From Cecembia rubra (GTDB taxonomy: Bacteria > Bacteroidota > Bacteroidia > Cytophagales > Cyclobacteriaceae): a stretch of 64,000 nt of DNA. The DNA lies in assembly GCF_003014575.1 (NCBI RefSeq), contig NZ_PYGF01000005.1, positions 186,001 through 250,000 of the forward strand, written 5' to 3'. Every line of letters begins with the position of its first letter. The first letter of the stretch is position 1. Below, in pieces: positions 18,065 to 25,885 of the stretch. The position numbers and the translations under genes are program-made. The notes below the pieces were generated by a model, which was not told where the DNA came from, ran no database searches, and saw only the letters and a program-made list of their open reading frames with translations.

Positions 18065-19576
18065 ATGGTAAAAATTTCAGATATTTTTCTGACTTGTTTT
18101 CTTTTAATTGTTTGCTCGGTCCAGGCAATGGCTCAAGTTGTATATACTAGTCAGCCATGTGCTTCAGGTTTGTGGTCTGATCCTCAGTGTTGGAGTAGGT
18201 CCGGCTCCTGCCCTGGAAATACAACTGTTCCCAGTGTGCCACCTTACGTAGGGCTAGCCAACAACTGTCCGGTGACTGTTAACCTTAATCATCCTAGGAC
18301 TATTAATGGGAATATGGCTACAGGAAGTGGGTTTACACTTAACATGAATGCTTCTCTGACCATTAACGGAAATCTGACATCTTCCAATCAAGGCGCCACA
18401 AGATTCAATGTATTTGCAGGAGTATTGACCGCCCAGGTTGTTGAAGTAAAAAATGATTTTGATCTTATCATTCATAATGGGGCGGAAGCAATTTTCAATG
18501 AATTGGATTTAAATGGCAACCAGGTCACCATTGATGTAAGGGCTGGTGGATCTTTGACGGTTTTGGGGGAAACAAAGATGAGGGGGAATCGCTCGGATAT
18601 TATTGTAGCTGGAAATTTTGAAACGGGAAGCATAGATGTCGCAGGTGCTACTAATAATATAACTACTTCAGGAGGTGCTACCGTATATGTTTCTGATATA
18701 AACGGAGGGATTACCGTTGCGGGGAATGCCACTTTAAATATCACTGGTGCGAGCGAAGTAATAGTTGAGGGAAACGTGGAAGTAAAAGGTGGAAATCTAA
18801 ATGTAACGGAAACTGCATCTTTGACCATATACTCTGACTTTTTGATAAATGGAGGTGCAAATGTCAATATTACCACCCAGGGAGAAGTGTATGTTTGTGG
18901 AATGAGACCTGACCCTTCCCAGATTTCAAAGATTGATGATGATGCTGTTTATGCGGTGTTGGATGATCCTGTTTTGTGCAATATCACAATCATGCCTGTT
19001 TCGTGGCTTTATTTTGAAGGGAAATTTATCAAAGATAAAAGGACTGCGGTTTTAGAATGGGGTACTTCAGTTGAAACAGGCAATAGTCATTTTGAGATTG
19101 AAAGGTCATTAAGTGGAGTAAATTCCTTTCATAAAATCGGAGAAGTCCTTGGAATGGGGTGGAAAGAGCAACAAACACATTATAGATTTGAAGATTTAAG
19201 TATTCCATTAAGGGGAGGTAATGTATTGTACCGGTTAAAACAGGTAAGTTTTGAAGGTAAAGTGAATTATTCAAAAGTAATTGGTATACGCGCAGAATCT
19301 ACAGGCAATATTTCTGGAGTTTGGAGGGCATTTCCTAACCCTACCAAAGGAGATCAATTTCAAATTGATTTGCTTGATGCCAAGCAATATGCTGGTGAAG
19401 AATTGGTTATTAGGTTAGTCAATCCTTCCTCAGAAAGCTTGATTTTCACCGGACCTTCAGTTCAAGATGTATCTTCAAAATTGCATGCAGTTATTCAAAA
19501 AAGTCCTTTAGGCCTATATATGTTGGAAATTACATGGGACAATAAGAGGGAATATATTAAAATCCTAAAGAATTAA
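18065..19576 (+). CDS. T9SS-secreted surface protein, paralog 2 (beta-helix-like N-terminus)
   Basis: 503 residues from the ATG at 18065; a TTG 7 codons upstream is less likely. Signal peptide MVKISDIFLTCFLLIVCSVQ...AMAQ. Residues about 60-290 form a run of short beta repeats (GNATLNITGASEVIVEGNVE, then GGNLNVTETASLTIYSD), suggesting a right-handed beta-helix. A Cys-rich start (CASGLWSDPQCWSRSGSC) precedes it. The C-terminal fibronectin-like domain plus sorting domain (FPNPTKGDQFQID ... YIKILKN) is the module shared with paralogs 1, 3, 4 and 5. Predicted cell-surface or released protein of unknown role. Confidence 0.82.
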   Translation: MVKISDIFLTCFLLIVCSVQAMAQVVYTSQPCASGLWSDPQCWSRSGSCPGNTTVPSVPPYVGLANNCPVTVNLNHPRTINGNMATGSGFTLNMNASLTINGNLTSSNQGATRFNVFAGVLTAQVVEVKNDFDLIIHNGAEAIFNELDLNGNQVTIDVRAGGSLTVLGETKMRGNRSDIIVAGNFETGSIDVAGATNNITTSGGATVYVSDINGGITVAGNATLNITGASEVIVEGNVEVKGGNLNVTETASLTIYSDFLINGGANVNITTQGEVYVCGMRPDPSQISKIDDDAVYAVLDDPVLCNITIMPVSWLYFEGKFIKDKRTAVLEWGTSVETGNSHFEIERSLSGVNSFHKIGEVLGMGWKEQQTHYRFEDLSIPLRGGNVLYRLKQVSFEGKVNYSKVIGIRAESTGNISGVWRAFPNPTKGDQFQIDLLDAKQYAGEELVIRLVNPSSESLIFTGPSVQDVSSKLHAVIQKSPLGLYMLEITWDNKREYIKILKN

Positions 19577-19581
19577 TGTAG

Positions 19582-20676
19582 CTACTTTTTCAGAATTTTG
19601 TGTGTTTCAACCTTTACCTTTGTAACGACTTCAATTATTAGGACTCCTTTGGGAAAATCCTCTATCAAATGGCCAATTGCTATATTTCCAAAAGCAGGTT
19701 CAATCCTATAACTTTTGGAGTGGTTGAAATTATAAATCCTGATAATGATTTCTTCAGGTAGGTTTTTGCCATTGAATTTGAGTTGCAAAGATTCACTCTG
19801 TAAAGGATTCGGGAAAACCTGCCAATTTTTTGCAACTGGTATGGGAAATGGATTATTAACGAGAATTGTTTTACTGTAGTCGGTAGTTCCATCAAAATCA
19901 ATTTGCCGAACTCTATAATAGAATCTTTTGGCATGTAATGGGGGTTTTTCGTCCCAAAATTCATAAGTGCTGAGACCCTCACTCCAGCCTACGCTGCTTA
20001 CGGATCCGATTTTTGTAAAATTTTCAATATCATCTATTGACCTTTCGATTTCAAAGTGTGAAGATTCCCATTCTTTCACTGTTGACCAACCTAAGTAAAC
20101 CATCTGGTTTTTATTATTTATGGTGGCGCTTACATCTGCCCAGACCACTGGTAGCTGACTGAACTCCACACTTATTTTGAGGCCTTCAGGTGAAGAATAA
20201 CACTGTCCACTTGCATCAGATGTTCTGCAAGCAGTACGTCCGTCATTGGTTCTCCAAGTCATATAGATATTTTTAAAAAAAGTTTCGCTTCCCCAGGTTA
20301 TTTCGTAGTCAAAAAGGTAGACCAATTCATTTTTTGGAATTTGATTGGATGAAGTACCTGTTGAATTCATGACGCAATAGGTGGATGTTGTAGGTGAAGA
20401 TACTCCTCCAACTTCTTCGGTATAGGCAAAATGTAAAGGGAAAAAAGCGTTGTTTGCGCTACCACTAAAGCGAGCATAAATTCTACCTTGTACCCTACTG
20501 CCTATTGTTTGAAGGGTTGGGTCAATAGGTTGACCTGAGTCATCTAAAAAATAAATTTCAGGTACAGCAAAATTATTCTGACTGCACTGTGCATTTACTT
20601 TAAAGCAAAAAAATAGGGATACCAGTAGTATGGATATAGCAATTGCTACAAACCTTTTTTTTTCTGTAAAAAGCAT
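19582..20676 (-). CDS. T9SS-secreted surface protein, paralog 3 (opposite strand)
   Basis: 364 residues from the start chosen (MLFTEKKRFVAIAISILLVS..., signal peptide ending VNAQ). The N-terminal domain (CSQNNFAVPEIYFLDDSGQP) is related to those of paralogs 4 and 5 but not to 1 and 2. The C-terminal half carries the shared fibronectin-like module (WSTVKEWESSHFEIERS) and a sorting domain with VFPNPLQSESLQLK that ends THKILKK. It converges on paralog 2, with only 5 bases between the stops. It is the only member of the array on the minus strand. Confidence 0.8.
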   Translation of the reverse strand: MLFTEKKRFVAIAISILLVSLFFCFKVNAQCSQNNFAVPEIYFLDDSGQPIDPTLQTIGSRVQGRIYARFSGSANNAFFPLHFAYTEEVGGVSSPTTSTYCVMNSTGTSSNQIPKNELVYLFDYEITWGSETFFKNIYMTWRTNDGRTACRTSDASGQCYSSPEGLKISVEFSQLPVVWADVSATINNKNQMVYLGWSTVKEWESSHFEIERSIDDIENFTKIGSVSSVGWSEGLSTYEFWDEKPPLHAKRFYYRVRQIDFDGTTDYSKTILVNNPFPIPVAKNWQVFPNPLQSESLQLKFNGKNLPEEIIIRIYNFNHSKSYRIEPAFGNIAIGHLIEDFPKGVLIIEVVTKVKVETHKILKK

Positions 20677-20727
20677 ATTACTAGGGCCTATTTGAAATGC
20701 TAAGGTATGAAATAGAATAAAATTTTG

Positions 20728-20735
20728 CAAAAATA
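20728..20735 (-). promoter_or_regulatory. -7 promoter element of T9SS paralog 3
   Basis: TATTTTTG on the minus strand, 52 bases upstream of the chosen start. No convincing -33 TTTG was found. Confidence 0.4.
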
Positions 20736-20976
20736 TTTAAAACTTATAAAATATTCTGATTTAGTGTCTAAAAAAATGTATGTTGCATTTAGGAAAATGA
20801 TTTATATATTTATTCTAAGGAAATATTGATTTATTTTTTGAAATGTAGTGTTAACGTGAGTTTTAATGTAATAATATAAAGCGTTAAAAAAAGAACAGGA
20901 ACAACATATAAAAATATTTGAAAAGCAAAAAACATATTTTTTTCAATTTATATGGTGTTTGCCAAGTGCAAAATTA
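20736..20976. other. Divergent AT-rich promoter region of T9SS paralogs 3 and 4
   Basis: Part of a 345-base gap between two diverging genes. Very AT-rich, with no frame worth calling; -7 elements lie at each side. Confidence 0.5.
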
Positions 20977-20984
20977 TATATTTG
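20977..20984 (+). promoter_or_regulatory. -7 promoter element of T9SS paralog 4
   Basis: TATATTTG matches TAnnTTTG, 37 bases before the ATG. The nearest TTTG (20958-20961) gives a short 15-base spacer. Confidence 0.45.
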
Positions 20985-21021
20985 TAATTCAGTAATTTAT
21001 TATTGATAGGCCCTAAGTAAA

Positions 21022-22761
21022 ATGAAGTTTTTTGGTACTGTATATTATGGGATTATTGTCTCCATACTGTTCTTTGGTTTGGTGATGGAGGGGTATGGAC
21101 AGAGTTCAGGAGGAGGTGGTGGTAATTCGGGAGGTGGAGGCGGTAATTCAGGGGGAGGGGTTAATTGTGAAGAGTGTAGTCCAGCAAATAATCAAAGGAA
21201 TAATTTTGTAATCCAAGAAGCCTATTTAAGTGATTCTTTGGGTGTGAGATTGACAGCACAACAGTGCAATTCATCTCAACCTTTACCTGAGTTCTGGATT
21301 ACTCTAAATTATACTTCTAGACAAGAGCTAAATAATTTGAAGTTATTATTTGATTTATTTGTAAATAATACTGCAGGTGTAAGGATTGATAGTTTGAATA
21401 GAGAGTATTTTATCGGGGTTGTGCAAAGTACCGGGCCTGGTCAACAAAATTCAGTCACAATTAAATTAGAGCTCGATAATCAAACATTTAATTGTAGTAA
21501 CCAAGTTCTAGAGCTTTTTAATGCACGAGCATTTTGGACAGCAAATGCCAACTTAAATCAAAACGGTGAGTGTGGTGGATATGCTCCTGGGTTATGCAGT
21601 AACCCGCCTCTTGTTATAATACCAATTGGAGTACAAGGATTTATTTATGATTTTGATTTTGTTTTTGATTGCATAAATGAGCAAGAAACCAATTTTGACG
21701 TTACTTTCTTTGTAACCACATTAGCGGGCGGGGCAAGGCCAGCCACTATAAATTGGAGTTTTGAAGTTAATGGAAATCCCTTAGTAGTTAATTCAAATGG
21801 CGGATTTTCTTATACTATAGAAAATCTATCGCCTAATGATGTAATAAAACCAAATTTATTAATTAATAATCAACCATCTGATAGTCTATTTACTATCCCT
21901 TCGAATATAACTGTCCCTGAATTGTTTGAAATTGGACATTCATTAACAGATAATGATCAAAATATTAGTCTTGAACCAAATGGGTCAATAATAATTGATA
22001 CAATTGACCCAGATATTGGTGATTTTTTATTCTTTTGGACAGATGATGATGGGAATAGTTTAAATCCAGATGATCCACAAAATTTGACAGGTTTGACTGA
22101 AGGGATATATAATCTGACAATGATCGATCAAGTAACAGGCGTTTGTAGATTATTTGAATTTCCTATTACCTTTCAGATGCTGCCAATTATATATAAGGAC
22201 ATTTCGATTGATTTTATAAATTCATCAAGGACGGTTAGTTTTTCTTGGTCCACGGCTAAGGAATGGGAGTCTTCCCACTTTGAGATTGAAAGAGCTGTAA
22301 ATGGAGCCTCCTTTGAAAAAAGTGGGGAGGTTAAAGCTACTGGCTGGAGTGATCAATTAACGGAATATGTTTTTGAAGACAAAATTCTACCTCTTACAGG
22401 GGGAACCTTACTCTATCGCCTCAAACAAGTAGATTTCAATGGGGATTACCATTATTCAGAAGTGCTAGCAGTGAGGGTTCCAGGCATAGAATTTACTCAA
22501 GGCGTTTGGCGGGCCTTTCCCAATCCTACAGATGGTAATGAACTGCGGATCAGTTTACTAGATGCTAATCAGTATAGTCAAGAACCGCTTACTCTTAGGT
22601 TGATACATCCTACCTCCCAGACCAGACCCATCACTCTAGCATCTGAATCTGACATGAATGAGATGCTTTCCCAAATGTTGCTGAAAATCCCAAAAGGGGT
22701 CTTTGTGGTAGAAATACAATGGGGCCAAAAAATTGAACATATTAAGGTGTTGAAGCAGTAA
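21022..22761 (+). CDS. T9SS-secreted surface protein, paralog 4 (Gly-rich N-terminus)
   Basis: 579 residues. The signal peptide (MKFFGTVYYGIIVSILFFGL...GYGQ) is followed by a Gly/Ser/Asn repeat (SSGGGGGNSGGGGGNSGGG) and a CEEC pair. Residues about 50-210 match paralog 5 (NLKLLFDLFVNN; region rich in Asn). A PKD/SprB-like segment (LTGLTEGIYNLTMIDQVTG) precedes the shared fibronectin-like module (WSTAKEWESSHFEIERA) and the T9SS sorting domain (AFPNPTDGNELRIS ... HIKVLKQ). Presumed surface or released protein; ligand unknown. A terminator follows. Confidence 0.82.
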   Translation: MKFFGTVYYGIIVSILFFGLVMEGYGQSSGGGGGNSGGGGGNSGGGVNCEECSPANNQRNNFVIQEAYLSDSLGVRLTAQQCNSSQPLPEFWITLNYTSRQELNNLKLLFDLFVNNTAGVRIDSLNREYFIGVVQSTGPGQQNSVTIKLELDNQTFNCSNQVLELFNARAFWTANANLNQNGECGGYAPGLCSNPPLVIIPIGVQGFIYDFDFVFDCINEQETNFDVTFFVTTLAGGARPATINWSFEVNGNPLVVNSNGGFSYTIENLSPNDVIKPNLLINNQPSDSLFTIPSNITVPELFEIGHSLTDNDQNISLEPNGSIIIDTIDPDIGDFLFFWTDDDGNSLNPDDPQNLTGLTEGIYNLTMIDQVTGVCRLFEFPITFQMLPIIYKDISIDFINSSRTVSFSWSTAKEWESSHFEIERAVNGASFEKSGEVKATGWSDQLTEYVFEDKILPLTGGTLLYRLKQVDFNGDYHYSEVLAVRVPGIEFTQGVWRAFPNPTDGNELRISLLDANQYSQEPLTLRLIHPTSQTRPITLASESDMNEMLSQMLLKIPKGVFVVEIQWGQKIEHIKVLKQ

Positions 22762-22782
22762 TTTTTTTTCATGAGTGTTTTT

Positions 22783-22811
22783 CCACTGCCTTAAAGGGCA
22801 GTGGTTTTTTT
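22783..22811 (+). terminator. Rho-independent terminator of T9SS paralog 4
   Basis: CCACTGCC / GGCAGTGG stem with a six-base loop, then seven T. It starts 22 bases after the stop codon. Confidence 0.85.
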
Positions 22812-23028
22812 ATGATATTTAGCACCTGTCATACCAATAATTTTAAATAACCTTTTGCAGTTAGGCTATTGATTCAAATTCAAAATCCCCAAATAGGTTG
22901 AAATTTTTCCATTGGGTTATTTTATCAATTTTGATTGCAGTTAGAATCTATCTTTTTGATTCAAAAAAAGATTTTAAAAGCAAAAAAATACATATGAAAT
23001 ACAAAAAAATCATAAAAACTTGATTTTG
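22812..23028. other. Intergenic region between T9SS paralogs 4 and 5
   Basis: The middle of a 323-base gap. AT-rich, with no gene-like frame; the promoter of paralog 5 follows. Confidence 0.5.
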
Positions 23029-23060
23029 TTTGTTTTATAAAAAACAAAAAAGTATGTTTG
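23029..23060 (+). promoter_or_regulatory. Textbook Bacteroidota promoter of T9SS paralog 5
   Basis: TTTG (23029-23032), a 20-base spacer and TATGTTTG (23053-23060) match the -33/-7 consensus exactly. The ATG is at 23085, giving a leader of roughly 18 bases. Confidence 0.7.
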
Positions 23061-23084
23061 TAATACATAAAAGATTGTATTAAA

Positions 23085-24755
23085 ATGAATTCTATTTTTA
23101 AGTTTATTCTATTTTCAGTTTTGACCCTTGGGATGGGGTTTAAGGTTTTGGCGATTGATCCAAATAAACCGGACCTGAGGGATGGTACATGCGTAAATTG
23201 TAAAGGAAATGCAAATAACTATTCTATACTAAATGTTTATTTTAGTAATAGTTCTGGTAGCCCTAATGATGTTTGTGCCACTAGTGGTCCTTATTTCATA
23301 TCTATTCTTTACACTTCTAATGCCAATAGTAGTATCCATAATTTCAGGTTAATTGCTGATATTCTAAAAAAAGACAGAGTTTCTAATAATGTAATCAATG
23401 AATATTACATGAATCATTTTGTGGGCACTGTTCCACCGTGTTCTACAGGAACTTGCATTATAACAGTACCATTGCCGGCTGGTTTTACTGTGGATTGTAA
23501 TAATGAATATTATGAATTGAACAATCCCATGGTGGCATGGACTAACAACAACAATAATAACCTAAGGGACAGTTATAGGTGCCAAAATTATCCAGCAGCT
23601 CAGTGTTTGAACCAGCCTTCAATCCCAATTGAGGTAGGAACTTTGGCCTACTCATTTGGACCAGTGTTCGCATGTTTTCAAGAAGATTTAAATCAAACAA
23701 ATGTTTCATTTGTGATAACTTCTCTTTTTGGAGGTAATCCGACACTTGGCTACAATGTTTCTTGGAGTTTTCAGTTGCCAAATGGAACAACACAAACTTC
23801 CACAAGTTTTAATCCAACAGTCTGGAATTTAAATGAAGGTAGTCAAGTTACTGCAACTTTGACTGTTACCCAAGGTTCTATTTCAGGATCTGCTATTGTC
23901 AATGTAGTAACAGTTCCTTCTTCTCTCAATTTCGAAGATGTTATTTTGAATGTAACAAGTATTGATTCAGATGAAGATAGGCCAACAGGAGTTATAGATG
24001 TAACATTTAAAGAGGGGGACTATTTCTATTTTTGGTCATCACTTGATTACCCGGGATTTTACTCCGAAGAATCAAAGATTGAATCCTTATCCCCTGGAAC
24101 TTACAGACTTACTACAATTGATAATGAAACTGGGACTTGTAGAATTGATGAATTTGATATAGCTGCAAGAATTTTACCTGTTGAAATGGAACAGCTTAAA
24201 GCTCATTTTCTAAATGAGTCCCGCAGCACCAAAATCACCTGGTCCACCACTAAAGAATGGGAATCCTCCCACTTTGAAATTGAAAGGTCGCTTCAAGGGC
24301 TAAATTTTGAAAAAATCGGGGAAGTAAATGCCGCTGGATGGAGCAATATATTATTGGACTATTTCTTTGAAGATGATAAACTTCCTCTAGGCAGTGCCAA
24401 TATTCTCTACCGAATCAAGCAGGTGGATTTAATGGGCAATTTTCACTATTCCAAAATCCTATCCGTCCGGACTATAGGAGTTGAATTCACTACTGGTGTA
24501 TGGCGAGCATATCCAAACCCAAGCCGTGACAATAAGTTAAGGATCAGTTTGCTGGACAGTGAACAATACGATGACGAAGTTATCACATTCCGGTTGATCC
24601 ATCCTTCAGCCCAAACCCAGGCCATGGCTGTCAGGTCTGAATCCGAGATGAATGAACAGCTATCCCAGATGATTACCAGGATACCCAAAGGTGTCTTTGT
24701 GGTCGAAATCCAATGGGGACAAAAAGTTGAGCATATTAAAGTTTTGAAACAATAA
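23085..24755 (+). CDS. T9SS-secreted surface protein, paralog 5
   Basis: 556 residues with a signal peptide (MNSIFKFILFSVLTLGMGFK...LA). The first 370 residues align along their length with paralog 4: CVNC pair, IHNFRLIADILKK region, Asn-rich loops, PGTYRLTTIDNETGTCRIDE segment. They lack its Gly repeat. The shared C-terminal module (WSTTKEWESSHFEIERS; AYPNPSRDNKLRIS; HIKVLKQ) completes it. Paralogs 4 and 5 look like the most recent duplicate pair of the array. Predicted T9SS cargo; function unknown. Confidence 0.82.
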   Translation: MNSIFKFILFSVLTLGMGFKVLAIDPNKPDLRDGTCVNCKGNANNYSILNVYFSNSSGSPNDVCATSGPYFISILYTSNANSSIHNFRLIADILKKDRVSNNVINEYYMNHFVGTVPPCSTGTCIITVPLPAGFTVDCNNEYYELNNPMVAWTNNNNNNLRDSYRCQNYPAAQCLNQPSIPIEVGTLAYSFGPVFACFQEDLNQTNVSFVITSLFGGNPTLGYNVSWSFQLPNGTTQTSTSFNPTVWNLNEGSQVTATLTVTQGSISGSAIVNVVTVPSSLNFEDVILNVTSIDSDEDRPTGVIDVTFKEGDYFYFWSSLDYPGFYSEESKIESLSPGTYRLTTIDNETGTCRIDEFDIAARILPVEMEQLKAHFLNESRSTKITWSTTKEWESSHFEIERSLQGLNFEKIGEVNAAGWSNILLDYFFEDDKLPLGSANILYRIKQVDLMGNFHYSKILSVRTIGVEFTTGVWRAYPNPSRDNKLRISLLDSEQYDDEVITFRLIHPSAQTQAMAVRSESEMNEQLSQMITRIPKGVFVVEIQWGQKVEHIKVLKQ

Positions 24756-25156
24756 GTTATTCCTTTTTTTATCGCAAAGTCCTCAAGATTTTCGCTAAGA
24801 TTGCTGCGTTATACTCACTAAATCTTAGAGTCTGGGGTCTTTGTGGCCATTTATAATGAACCACTACCTGTCCCGAAAATCGGGAAAAGGAACAAAAGGG
24901 CACAAAAGTGTTTGTAAGTTTTAAATGCGCTTTTCCATTGCGGTCATTGCGTGAACCCATTTTTTTACCACAAAGGACCCAGCGTTTTATTTTCTGTTCA
25001 TCTCCGTGCCCTGGTGTCTTTGTGGCCAAACCCTGAAACCAATTTTCCGAAAAGGACGCAAGGGTTGCCGCTATGGGCACTGAGTTTTCCATACTAAACC
25101 TTAGTGTCTTGGAGCCTTAGTGGCTATTTTCCATACTTGCTACATGGTACAAGGAA
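24756..25156. repeat. Intergenic region of short imperfect repeats
   Basis: 401 bases with three imperfect copies of a unit of about 35 bases ending GTCTTTGTGGCC or similar (near 24826, 25003 and 25096) and a palindromic piece at 24857-24906 that recurs at 14036-14085. No credible gene. A frame of 107 codons on the minus strand is made of this repeat text and is not called. Confidence 0.6.
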
Positions 25157-25582
25157 TCACCGCTTCTCCTCATACCAGGTTTTGTGGACAATCTTCCAGT
25201 TTCCGTCGATTTTGATCAGGGTCAAAAAATCATAATAGTATATCCCCTGCCAAAAAAGCTCTGTCTTGGCCACCGCAGTATATCCTTTGATATCAATTTC
25301 AATCAGATGGTTTTTGAAATCATCAGGATTCCTCTTTGCTCCCCTTGCTGTTCCACTGGCCCATTCCTCATATGGTGTTACTGTAAATTTATCCCCCCTA
25401 TACCCGATCAACCTGGCCGAGGGATCAAATGCCTGATCGAGTTTATCCCGGTCCCTTTCTATCATTCCTTCAAAATACAAATGAACCGTTTTGGCAATGG
25501 CAGCCTTTTCTTCCTCCAGGGTTTGGGAAAAGCCAGTGGTACACAGCAGACAAAAGAAAAGAATTAAGGATGTTATTTTCAT
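25157..25582 (-). CDS. Secreted NTF2-like (SnoaL/lumazine-binding-like) protein
   Basis: 141 residues with a signal peptide (MKITSLILFFCLLCTTGFSQ). The rest is an NTF2-like cone: VHLYFEGMIERDRDKLDQAF near the start, then AVAKTELFWQGIYYYDFLTL and IDGNWKIVHKTWYEE at the end. It resembles the putative lumazine-binding/SnoaL family found exported in many Bacteroidota. Ligand or reaction unknown. Isolated between a repeat region and a palindrome-rich gap. Confidence 0.75.
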   Translation of the reverse strand: MKITSLILFFCLLCTTGFSQTLEEEKAAIAKTVHLYFEGMIERDRDKLDQAFDPSARLIGYRGDKFTVTPYEEWASGTARGAKRNPDDFKNHLIEIDIKGYTAVAKTELFWQGIYYYDFLTLIKIDGNWKIVHKTWYEEKR

Positions 25583-25885
25583 ATCAAAATGGACTCATTA
25601 TCAGTAAGCAAATTAACCAAACTAGGACAGCTAACCAAAAAGACCTTTCCTTGTCACTTCGAGCAAAGCGAGAAGTCCTTCTATTTTTTTACTTAAAACC
25701 CTCCAAGGGCTCGAAACCCTTGGAGGGTTTGGTTGTATTGCCATTTGCTTCAATAGATTCTTATTTAGGAATCCTGCATGACCCCATTGGGATCACCTAA
25801 TTTATAGAAGAAAATGCCAGATAAAAATATGCGACCCCATCGGGGTCGCATATTTAATTGCCTTTAATTCAATCAATCAAACCAA
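25583..25885. repeat. Palindrome-rich intergenic region
   Basis: 303 bases without a gene. It contains a 14-bp stem palindrome at 25696-25730, and GACCCCAT/CGGGGTC-type palindromes near 25785 and 25833. These look like dispersed repeats rather than single-use terminators. Confidence 0.6.
25696..25730. repeat. Dispersed palindrome CCCTCCAAGGG...CCCTTGGAGGG
   Basis: Perfect 14-bp arms (AAACCCTCCAAGGG and its complement) around a seven-base loop. A near copy is at 50498-50524. Confidence 0.75.

Noticed and set aside
16310-24755. Phase-variable inversion of the T9SS array
   Set aside because: Paralog 3 is inverted relative to its neighbours, but I saw no invertase gene or matching inverted repeats at its flanks.
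24769-25092. 107-codon minus-strand frame after T9SS paralog 5
   Set aside because: It is composed of intergenic repeat units and has no protein-like features.
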